NCBI GenBank assembly: GCA_016185755.1
Contig: JACPMX010000006.1
Location: 162,644 to 219,003 of the forward strand
From: Candidatus Woesearchaeota archaeon
GTDB lineage: Archaea; Nanobdellota; Nanobdellia; Woesearchaeales; GW2011-AR4
Direction: 5' to 3'
Length of the DNA: 56,360 bases
The notes below the pieces were generated by a model that did no database searches, was not told the DNA's origin, and saw nothing but the letters and a program-made list of their open reading frames with translations. Position numbers and translations under genes: made by a program. Positions 49,870 through 56,360 of the stretch are shown here, piece after piece; the stretch's first letter is position 1; each line of letters opens with the position of its first letter.

Positions 49870-50673
49870 ATGATAACCGACAGCTTCATTTTCCTGGAAA
49901 AAGTAGGCGATAAGGTAGAGCAGAATATCTGGAGCAGCGGGATAAGCAATTGGGACTCTTTCCTAAGGGCAAAAAGCATCAAAGGCATGTCAATGCACAG
50001 GAAGCTGTATTACAACAGGAAAATACTCAATGCAAGAAAGGCGCTGTACAGCTTCAACTCAGGCTATTTCCTTGATTTGATTCCCCAGTCAGAGATGTGG
50101 CGGCTTTATAATTTCTTCAAAGAAGACGCTGTTTTCCTTGACATAGAGACAACAGGCTTAGGCAAAGAAAATGACATAACTGTTGTGGGGCTTTATGACG
50201 GAATAAGCACGAAAATAATGATAAAGGGGATAAATCTTGATTTCAATGCTTTAAAAAAAGAGCTTCAAAAATACAAGCTTATCGTGACATTCAACGGGGC
50301 TTCTTTTGACCTGCCGTTCATAGAAAAAACATGCCCCGGCTTGCTCCCGAATATACCTAATTTTGATGTAAAGTCAATAACCGGCAGATTGGGGTTGAAA
50401 GGCGGCTTGAAGGAAATAGAAAAAACACTGGGAATCAAAAGAACACATGCTATAGAAAAGTTCTATGGCGGTGATGCGCTTACTTTGTGGAGAATGTACA
50501 GGGCGACAGGCGATGATTACTATCTTAATTTATTGGTAGACTATAATGAGCATGACATTATAAACTTAAAGATTTTGGCGGAGCACTGTGTAAAGAAGAT
50601 GAAAGAACTACTCAATGGCAACCTTGGTGCCAAGGCTCTGCCCCGGCATGCCTGTCTCGAATATGACCCTTAA
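49870..50673 (+). CDS. RNase H-like (DnaQ-fold, YprB-type) 3'-5' exonuclease
   Basis: 267 aa. Exonuclease motifs: FLDIETTGLG (Asp91, Glu93), LIVTFNGASFDLPFIE, and YNEHDIINL near the C-terminus (final Asp). This is the YprB-like RNase_H_2 family; role in DNA or RNA processing unknown. ATG at 49870 chosen because the frame upstream is tRNA. Its last 66 bp overlap the eL33 gene on the opposite strand. Confidence 0.83.
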   Translation: MITDSFIFLEKVGDKVEQNIWSSGISNWDSFLRAKSIKGMSMHRKLYYNRKILNARKALYSFNSGYFLDLIPQSEMWRLYNFFKEDAVFLDIETTGLGKENDITVVGLYDGISTKIMIKGINLDFNALKKELQKYKLIVTFNGASFDLPFIEKTCPGLLPNIPNFDVKSITGRLGLKGGLKEIEKTLGIKRTHAIEKFYGGDALTLWRMYRATGDDYYLNLLVDYNEHDIINLKILAEHCVKKMKELLNGNLGAKALPRHACLEYDP

Positions 50674-50865
50674 AGCCCCGTTGCGGCCATGTATGGATGC
50701 CACTTTGCCGGTTATCGCTTTGCCTGCAGATGTTTTCCAGACCACCTTCTTGCCAACAAGCTTTGAAGCCTTGTCCTTGCTGTCAACTCCTTTGGCATGC
50801 AAAATCATGTGGTTGCCCTTCTTGACTCTTCTGGAGCCCCTGAAATTCACTATAACCGCTTCCAT
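50608..50865 (-). CDS. rpl35ae: Ribosomal protein eL33 (L35Ae)
   Basis: 85 aa. MEAVIVNFRGSRRVKKGNHMIL followed by KASKLVGKKVVWKT..GK.I.GKV..IHGRNGALRVIFETGMPGQSLGTKV is the full L35Ae sequence. Start at 50865 with a TATA-like tttttaaaatag ~27 bp upstream. Overlaps the convergent exonuclease gene by 66 bp. Confidence 0.96.
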   Translation of the reverse strand: MEAVIVNFRGSRRVKKGNHMILHAKGVDSKDKASKLVGKKVVWKTSAGKAITGKVASIHGRNGALRVIFETGMPGQSLGTKVAIE

Positions 50866-50952
50866 GCGCTTTTGGAATATTATCTATTTTAAAAAGGTTG
50901 TTGTTTTGTAATTTATATAATAAGACCTTATTTTCATTATTGAATAATCCGA

Positions 50953-51010
50953 GGCGAAAATTATTGGCAGGAAAATTTTCGCCGAGTGAAAATAATGTCG
51001 CAAGCGACAT
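50953..51010. repeat. Paired hairpin-forming sequence in an intergenic region
   Basis: GGCGAAAATT (50953-50962) pairs with AATTTTCGCC (50974-50983), perfect 10 bp, loop 11 nt. ATGTCGC (50995-51001) pairs with GCGACAT (51004-51010). Segments ggcaggaaaattttc and atgtcgc resemble parts of the 2494-2694 element. Lies in the ~180-bp gap upstream of eL33; terminator, repeat or RNA element are all possible. Confidence 0.5.
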
Positions 51011-51043
51011 ATTGAAGAAAGTTCAAATAAAATATTAAAAATT

Positions 51044-51337
51044 TCAATGCCTGTGCCCGGCTTCCCTGCGCCCGTGCTCAGGCTCTTCCTCAGCGCGCTC
51101 AGCTATATAAACCCTGGGCTCTGGAATCACAAGCCCCAGCATGATTAGAAGCACGCCCGCTATCATGGATGCTATGGAAAGCTGAGGGGGAATTGCAGCT
51201 GCTGCCTGAACTGACTTCGTTGTCGTGCCTTCCTCTGTTGTTGTCGCTGCAGTTGCGGTTGTGGCTATCGGCATGTAAAAAAACACTGCGCCCAATACCA
51301 AAAGCACCACTCCAAAACCTACAAGACCTGTTCTCAT
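51044..51337 (-). CDS. Small membrane protein with Thr/Ala-rich loop and His-rich tail
   Basis: 97 aa. Two hydrophobic helices (LVGFGVVLLVLGAVFFYMP and ASMIAGVLLIMLGLVIP) with a TTATAATTTEEGTTT segment between and a charged C-terminus ending GRREAGHRH (possible metal binding). Start set at ATG 51337, with TATA-like tataaata ~27 bp upstream; a GTG at 51397 is also in frame. No family recognised. Confidence 0.65.
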   Translation of the reverse strand: MRTGLVGFGVVLLVLGAVFFYMPIATTATAATTTEEGTTTKSVQAAAAIPPQLSIASMIAGVLLIMLGLVIPEPRVYIAERAEEEPEHGRREAGHRH

Positions 51338-51393
51338 GGGAAATCTGTGCCATTTGGTGTATTTATACCTATGCGCATATTTGGCATAAATGC

Positions 51394-51516
51394 TCACAAA
51401 ATGTTCAGCAGGATTATGGGCACCAGCAGGCAGGCCATCGAGTTGCTCCTGCTCACGTCAACAATGTTGGGGATTAACCCGATCGAAGTTGCTATTACCA
51501 ATATCAAAATACCCAC
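51394..51516 (-). CDS. Possible 40-residue membrane peptide between two membrane genes
   Basis: Reading from GTG 51516: GILILVIATSIGLIPNIVD...SMACLLVPIILLNIL, two hydrophobic stretches, ending TGA at 51394. It overlaps the pilin-like stop (51504) and abuts the next reading frame. The upstream frame stays open a few codons (KRNPGFV). It may instead be the frameshifted end of the pilin-like gene. Weak evidence beyond hydrophobicity. Confidence 0.35.
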   Translation of the reverse strand: MGILILVIATSIGLIPNIVDVSRSNSMACLLVPIILLNIL

Positions 51517-52409
51517 AAAGCCCGGGTTTCTTTTACTGATAATGAATAATTGTAGCTTTCAATTTTTGCCTTGGCACAATAATCCACAATCCTATCCAGC
51601 AAATTCTCCTCCGCGTCGATTGGGAGGCTGGCGCAAGAAATCTCCCTGAACTTGCTGGCAAACATGAATTTATGCATGCCCTTTAAGCTGTCATTATACT
51701 GGATGGAAAACAGATGAACTCCGTCTCCAGCATTTTCAATATCCACTGAAAAATTCATTTCTGTCCCACTATTGACTATACAACTCAGGCAAATGCTATA
51801 TTTGTCCTCTATTTGTTTTTTGATTAGATAATCACTGAAGGCATAAAAGTCGTAAAGCCTGCTGTTTAGCTCGAGATCAAATCTTGACAGTTCACTGGTG
51901 GTTGGCCCAAGGAAAATTTTGGCAGGGGCGCGAACGTTTACGAAAACACCGATGCCCAGTATCTTGGTGCTTGTATTTTCAAGTTCATATGAGACATCTC
52001 CGTATTCGGTTATGTTTTTTAACTCCTCAAAGCATTTATCCCCATAAGTGTTTATGTACTGTGAAATCGAATTCTCCCAAACCTCGATATTCGGCAACAG
52101 GCCAGCATCCTCATAAAAATAAAAAGGGGTGTTTATTATTCCCCCGCTATAGGATTTCTTCGGAAGGGTAAAATATCCGCCGCGCATACTTAAATAGTCA
52201 ATGGCTTCAGAAGCCAAGTCTTTGAGGCAAAAAACCAAAAAATTGTTGGAATTTTCCGCAGAAAATGGGGCCATTGCTGTCTTCCCAGCTTCAACTTTAA
52301 CATTGTCCTTCTTCGAAATCCCGTATACATAGTAAATAAAGCCAAAAGCCACAAAAACTACAAACCCAAGTATAAGAAACAAACCTATTTGCCCTCTTTT
52401 GCTTGGCAT
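51504..52409 (-). CDS. Pilin-like/class III signal membrane protein
   Basis: 301 aa. The start MPSKRGQIGLFLILGFVVFVAFGFIYYVYG is a type IV pilin-like N-terminus: basic SKRGQ followed by one hydrophobic helix; the rest is extracellular beta-rich with a few Cys. Start set at 52409, since TATA-like aaatatttata lies ~25-30 bp upstream, within the longer open frame from 52487. No catalytic motif. Surface or pilus-related role is inferred. Confidence 0.65.
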   Translation of the reverse strand: MPSKRGQIGLFLILGFVVFVAFGFIYYVYGISKKDNVKVEAGKTAMAPFSAENSNNFLVFCLKDLASEAIDYLSMRGGYFTLPKKSYSGGIINTPFYFYEDAGLLPNIEVWENSISQYINTYGDKCFEELKNITEYGDVSYELENTSTKILGIGVFVNVRAPAKIFLGPTTSELSRFDLELNSRLYDFYAFSDYLIKKQIEDKYSICLSCIVNSGTEMNFSVDIENAGDGVHLFSIQYNDSLKGMHKFMFASKFREISCASLPIDAEENLLDRIVDYCAKAKIESYNYSLSVKETRALWVF

Positions 52410-52522
52410 GAAAAATCTTTTGAAATAGGTGTATAAATATTTAGCGATTATTTTCCTTAACTTTAGGCCCCATATTACCAATACCAAACATTTAAAAACA
52501 AGAAAATACTTGCAAAGCCGGG

Positions 52523-54388
52523 ATGGTTACTATTAAATTCAGCTCAACTGAGGACATAAAAATACCCAAGCAGCTCATAGACCAGGTCATAGGCCAGGAA
52601 GATGCCGTTAAGGTCATAAAAAAGGCAGCGCAGCAGAGACGTCATGTCTTATTGATTGGAGAGCCCGGCACAGGAAAATCAATGCTTGGGCTGGCTTTGG
52701 CAGAGCTTTTGCCGATGGAAAAGCTTGCAGACATCATATCATTTCCGAATGCCAATGACGAGAACATGCCTTTGATAAGGACAGTTCCCGCAGGCCAGGG
52801 CCGTGATTTAATTGCAAAGGCCAAGCTGCAGAGCATGACCATGTTCAAGAACCAGAACATAATTGTGTTCATCCTCGTGCTTCTTGCAATGTTTGCACCG
52901 TGGTGGGTGCGCTCATACTACAAGTCAGACATCATGTTTGCAGCATTCTTTTTGGGAGGAATGGTGTTTCTTGCTTCATTTGTCATCTTCCTCAATCTTG
53001 GAAAAAGAGTCGAGGGGAAAGTAAAGGTGCCAAGGCTGATAGTTGACAATTTCAAGAGAAAACAGGCTCCTTTCAATGATGCAACGGGGGCCCATGCAGG
53101 AGCTTTGCTTGGGGATGTTTTGCACGACCCATTCCAAAGCGGCGGATTAGGCACGCCGGCCCATGAAAGGGTTGTTGCAGGCATGATACACAAGAGCCAC
53201 ATGGGAGTGTTATTCATAGACGAGATTGCAACTCTGCAGCCTTCAACGCAGCAGGAACTGCTGTCCTCATTGCAGGAGAGAAAGTTCGCCATAACTGGCC
53301 AAAGCGAGAGAAGCGCAGGGGCAATGGTGAGGACAGAGCCTGTTCCATGCGACTTCGTGCTTGTGGCTGCGGGAAACTTGGAAACGATAAAGCACATGCA
53401 CCCTGCATTAAGGAGCAGGATAAGCGGCTATGGCTATGAGATTTACATGAAGGAGACAATGCCCGACAATGAGGATAACAGGAACAAGGTTGCAACCTTT
53501 GTGGCGCAGGAGGTTACAAAGGACAAGAAGATCCCCCATTTCAGCAAAGAGGCTGTTGAAGCAATAATCGAAGAGGCAAAGAGAAGGGCAAACAGGAAAG
53601 GGCATTTGACTTTGAGGCTTAGGGAGCTTGGCGGCCTGATAAGGGCAGCAGGAGACCTTGCTTTGGAGGAGAAGGCAAAGCTCGTCATGAAAAAGCATAT
53701 AATGGGGGCCAAAAAAATCGCAAGGACCCTGGAGCAGCAGCTTGCAGACAAGTACATTGAGCAGAAAAAAGAATACGAGGTCATTGTCACATCGGGAAAA
53801 AGGATCGGAAGAGTCAATGGGCTGGCTGTAATTGGGGTAACTCCCCCTTATTCAGGAATCATACTTCCAATTGAGTCTGAAGTTACACCTGGAGGAAAAG
53901 AGGGAGAGATAATTGCAACAGGAAAACTGGGCGAGATTGCCAAGGAAGCAATAAAGAATGTGTCTGCAATAATCAAGAAATATTTCGGCGAGGATATCAA
54001 GGAAAAATATGACATTTATGTGCAGTTCCTGCAGACTTATGAAGGCGTTGAAGGCGATTCAGCCAGCATTGCAGTCGCAACAAGCGTGATTTCAGCATTC
54101 AAGGAAGTTCCTGTCAGGCAGGATTTTGCAATGACCGGCTCATTATCTGTAAGGGGCGAGGTTCTGCCGATTGGGGGGGTCACAGCAAAGGTCGAGGCTG
54201 CAATCGAAGCCGGGATAAAGAATGTTGTTGTTCCAAAAACAAATTTAAAAGACATAATTATTGACAGCGACAAGATGAAAAAAATCAACATAATTCCTGT
54301 TGAGACAATCATTGACGTCCTTAGGGTTGTATTGGACTGGAATGGTAAGCAGAGGATTTTGAGGCAGATGGTGGCTGCCGCAGACTGA
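52523..54388 (+). CDS. lonB: Membrane-bound archaeal Lon protease (LonB)
   Basis: ATP-dependent serine protease. AAA+ Walker A GEPGTGKS (46-53), two transmembrane helices (~114-131 and ~139-160) inserted in the ATPase domain as in LonB, Walker B VLFIDEIATL, and a protease domain with the Ser-Lys dyad Ser513 (EGDSASIAV) and Lys556 (GGVTAKVEAA). 621 aa is normal. TATA-like acatttaaaaac ~27 bp before the ATG. Confidence 0.96.
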   Translation: MVTIKFSSTEDIKIPKQLIDQVIGQEDAVKVIKKAAQQRRHVLLIGEPGTGKSMLGLALAELLPMEKLADIISFPNANDENMPLIRTVPAGQGRDLIAKAKLQSMTMFKNQNIIVFILVLLAMFAPWWVRSYYKSDIMFAAFFLGGMVFLASFVIFLNLGKRVEGKVKVPRLIVDNFKRKQAPFNDATGAHAGALLGDVLHDPFQSGGLGTPAHERVVAGMIHKSHMGVLFIDEIATLQPSTQQELLSSLQERKFAITGQSERSAGAMVRTEPVPCDFVLVAAGNLETIKHMHPALRSRISGYGYEIYMKETMPDNEDNRNKVATFVAQEVTKDKKIPHFSKEAVEAIIEEAKRRANRKGHLTLRLRELGGLIRAAGDLALEEKAKLVMKKHIMGAKKIARTLEQQLADKYIEQKKEYEVIVTSGKRIGRVNGLAVIGVTPPYSGIILPIESEVTPGGKEGEIIATGKLGEIAKEAIKNVSAIIKKYFGEDIKEKYDIYVQFLQTYEGVEGDSASIAVATSVISAFKEVPVRQDFAMTGSLSVRGEVLPIGGVTAKVEAAIEAGIKNVVVPKTNLKDIIIDSDKMKKINIIPVETIIDVLRVVLDWNGKQRILRQMVAAAD

Positions 54389-54439
54389 CCTGATTAGCTT
54401 AATCATAAATAATTTAAATTGTGCCGTAAACTTTGGCTT

Positions 54440-54850
54440 ATGGATTTTTTTTCTCATGACATCGAGGCTGCACGGCGCGCGCTTTACAGGGATTTTGAGA
54501 GAGGCGAAATTCCAAAAGCTGCATGGAGTGATATTGAGAGGCACTTTCTTAAAGGGTTTAAGAGAGGATGGCAGCAGGTTCAGGAACATCCAAAAGAGCC
54601 GGCAACTGATTCCCTTATTCTCCAATACCTGAAGACAGGCATTGACCCTTCTTTGCTAATCCAAAATACTGAAAAAAACTCAGAAAATTTTGGCTTTGCG
54701 CTCGGAGTTTTTACAGGAACTCTTAGGCCGTGGCCGCGGAAAATTTTAGATAATCCGGGATTGCATCGCCCCTTCATGAAGATTCTTGAGCAAAAGCCAG
54801 AATACTACGAATTTGTAAGAAGAATAATTGATGAGGTTGCAAATCTCTAA
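54440..54850 (+). CDS. Hypothetical protein (136 aa)
   Basis: No family recognised. Helical, charged, begins MDFFSHDIEAARRAL; no membrane segment. Start at ATG 54440; a TTG at 54419 is in frame. Convergent with kae1, 3 bp apart. Another lone gene without a known relative. Confidence 0.6.
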   Translation: MDFFSHDIEAARRALYRDFERGEIPKAAWSDIERHFLKGFKRGWQQVQEHPKEPATDSLILQYLKTGIDPSLLIQNTEKNSENFGFALGVFTGTLRPWPRKILDNPGLHRPFMKILEQKPEYYEFVRRIIDEVANL

Positions 54851-54853
54851 ATT

Positions 54854-55834
54854 TTATCTCCAATCCACTAAAACATCATCAGTCCTTTCATATGGCCGGA
54901 TGTCTATTCTGTCATAGTTTTTTGCCGCTTGCTTTCTCTGGACAATTCCAAGCCATGCTATCATCAGTCCATTATCCACCAAAACTTCATTAGGAGGGAC
55001 GGAAAATTTCGCATTTCTTTCTTCGCACATTATCCTGCACATCTGCTGCAGCCTTTTGTTGCATGCAACTCCGCCTCCCAAAACCAGTTCTTTTTTTCCC
55101 GTGTGCGCCATTGCCCTTTCTGAGACTTCAACAAGCATTGCAAAGACAGTCTCTTGAAGAGAAAATGCCAAGTCCTCAACAGGATATTTTTTGGAGCCAT
55201 ATTTCTGCTTCAAATTTGTCAAGATTCCTGAAAATGAAACGTCCATTCCCTTGACGACATAAGGCAGCTCAATGTAGTTTTTTCCATCCAATGCAAGCTT
55301 TTCAATCTTTGGCCCGCCTGGAAATCCAAGGCCGATGTAACGTGCAAAAGAGTCTATGAAATTTCCAACGCCTTGGTCAAGAGTTTCGCCAAAAACACGG
55401 TATTTGCCAGCCTCATAAGCAATGATTTGAGTGTTTGCCCCGCTCGGATAAAGCAAAACAGGGTCTTTTGCCTTTGTCATCAATTTTCCAATTTCAAGAT
55501 GCGCGATGCAGTGATTCACCCCGACAAGTGGCACATTTAATTTCTTTGCCAGCTCTTTAGCTTTTGCCATGCCGACCAGCAGGCAGGGCGATAACCCGGG
55601 CCCTTGGGAGAAAGAAATCAAATCAATATCGCTCAATTTAAGGTTTGCAATGCCCAAGGCATCCTCAGCAACCTTGTCTTTCGCATTCTCATGATGCTTT
55701 CTTGCCTCGCTGGGATGGATTCCCCCGCTTTCTGTCCTGTACGCATCCGTGACATTGGCATAAATCTTGCCTTTATCGCTAATTATTCCGCAGCCGAAAG
55801 TGTGCGCTGTTGATTCTATGCCCAGGGATATCAT
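54854..55834 (-). CDS. kae1: Kae1/TsaD tRNA N6-threonylcarbamoyladenosine synthase subunit
   Basis: Catalytic subunit of KEOPS, transferring threonylcarbamoyl to A37 of ANN-decoding tRNAs. ASKHA fold; metal ligands in NHCIAHLEIG (His108, His112), FSGILTNL, and LGGGVACNKRL. 326 aa, without the C-terminal Bud32 kinase fused in many archaea. TATA-like aatttaaat ~25 bp before the ATG. Confidence 0.95.
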   Translation of the reverse strand: MISLGIESTAHTFGCGIISDKGKIYANVTDAYRTESGGIHPSEARKHHENAKDKVAEDALGIANLKLSDIDLISFSQGPGLSPCLLVGMAKAKELAKKLNVPLVGVNHCIAHLEIGKLMTKAKDPVLLYPSGANTQIIAYEAGKYRVFGETLDQGVGNFIDSFARYIGLGFPGGPKIEKLALDGKNYIELPYVVKGMDVSFSGILTNLKQKYGSKKYPVEDLAFSLQETVFAMLVEVSERAMAHTGKKELVLGGGVACNKRLQQMCRIMCEERNAKFSVPPNEVLVDNGLMIAWLGIVQRKQAAKNYDRIDIRPYERTDDVLVDWR

Positions 55835-55875
55835 AGTACAATGGTGCGGGTGTTGATTTAAATTAATTTCTTTTA

Positions 55876-55892
55876 GAACTGGGTTCAGAACG
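55876..55892 (+). repeat. 17-nt copy of a 23S rRNA segment in the 23S trailer (opposite strand)
   Basis: gaactgggttcagaacg here matches, with one change, gagctgggttcagaacg of 23S rRNA (complement of 56274-56290). Because 23S is on the minus strand, a trailer transcript would carry the complement and could pair with 23S over 17 bp including one G-U. Confidence 0.55.
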
Positions 55893-55994
55893 AAGAGTTA
55901 ACACTATAACAACAAAAATTAAAAAAATTCAAAAGAAAAAAATGAAAACCATGCATAAGCTTTTGCCATAAACACAAACCACAAAAGTTTATGA

Positions 55995-56360
55995 ATTGTT
56001 GGGGAGCGCATGCTGAACACGTCGCCGAAGCTTCGTGCTTACACACCGCTTCCATCAAACTCCTGTTTTTGGAGTATTCTATGTTGTCTCTTTCCAAGGC
56101 GGGTTTCGTGCTTAGATGCTTTCAGCACTTATCCCTTATCGCGTAGCTGCCCTGCGTACCTTGCTAGATAGCAGGTGGACCAGAGGCGACGAACTTCCGT
56201 TCCTCTCGTACTAGAAAATCCTTCCTTTCTGACAACAGCATTTCCAGTAGATATTAAACAAACTGCCTCACAGCGTTCTGAACCCAGCTCATGATCCCTT
56301 TTAATCGGTGAACACCCGCACCCTTGGATGCTTCTGCACACCCAGGATAGGAAAAGCCGA
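55995..56360 (-). rRNA. 23S rRNA, 3' end (partial)
   Basis: Minus-strand sequence contains the sarcin-ricin loop AGTACGAGAGGAAC (complement near 56200-56213), the GATCATGAGCTGGGTTCAGAACG block near the peptidyl-transferase centre and the conserved 3' stems. The exact 3' end is approximate (about 55990-56005). The gene continues past the right edge. No 5S gene is visible in the ~150 bp downstream. Confidence 0.95.

Noticed and set aside
55885-56341. Open reading frames over the right-hand end
   Set aside because: They lie on or beside 23S rRNA, which contains the sarcin-ricin loop; not coding.

Overview
This window looks like a chromosome segment from a DPANN-type archaeon, most like the Woesearchaeota/Pacearchaeota group. 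The lineage is my inference from gene content; no phylogeny was run. Archaeal markers are eL15 and eL33 ribosomal proteins, family B DNA polymerase with a C-terminal PCNA-binding motif, archaeal FAD synthase (RibL), membrane LonB protease, Kae1, and two tRNA genes whose introns are bounded by bulge-helix-bulge (BHB) motifs. Many genes have a TATA-like box 25-30 bp before the start codon, as expected for leaderless archaeal mRNAs. Bacterial-looking genes are mixed in: NrdR, DUF1385, DnaK-DnaJ-GrpE, a divergent bacterial-type MetK and a RadC relic.

Layout. 1-11 kb: an E1-like adenylyltransferase, a 2-hydroxyacid dehydrogenase, a dCMP deaminase and P-loop kinase pair separated by a strongly structured GC-rich spacer, nrdR, DUF1385, a tiny basic repeat protein, a VapBC pair with a winged-helix gene, ileS and a short AbrB-like gene. 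11-24 kb: polB, a large surface protein, tRNA-Pro with an intron, a ribL-VKOR-DoxX redox operon, dph6, NAD synthetase split into glutaminase and synthetase genes, metK, nadM and small DNA-binding proteins around tandem operator-like repeats. 24-30.5 kb: the chaperone block dnaJ, dnaK, grpE, hsp20 with a divergent winged-helix gene across a perfect operator palindrome. 30.5-39.4 kb: surface proteins, eL15, a sugar-phosphate isomerase, a short Rad50-like ATPase, small zinc-ribbon genes and a RelBE-type pair. 39.4-50 kb is accessory and partly decayed: a secreted beta-propeller/hydrolase, then an AT-rich island with frameshifted MazG, a truncated DUF2075 nuclease-ATPase and truncated RadC; then VapC, a second RadC relic, an MNT-HEPN pair and a TPR protein flanked by inverted repeats, and an unusual tRNA. 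50-56.4 kb: a DnaQ-fold exonuclease, eL33, membrane and pilin-like proteins, LonB, Kae1 and the 3' end of 23S rRNA on the minus strand.

The strongest observations are these. (1) The tRNA at 49741-49858 has a perfect BHB intron inside the T-loop, an AAG anticodon but a serine-like G73, and a degenerate copy of its 5' half just upstream. (2) A deletion junction at 45068-45073 simultaneously truncated two convergent genes, with a 6-nt overlap. (3) A pseudoknot-capable structured RNA candidate lies at 2494-2694. (4) Several operator-like palindromes or tandem repeats sit exactly at start sites. (5) A 17-nt stretch in the 23S trailer is complementary to the 23S rRNA itself.

Small lone genes with no recognisable family (3363, 6687, 11091, 18980, 21171, 35845, 54440) punctuate the housekeeping blocks and use more A/T-ending codons than their neighbours.
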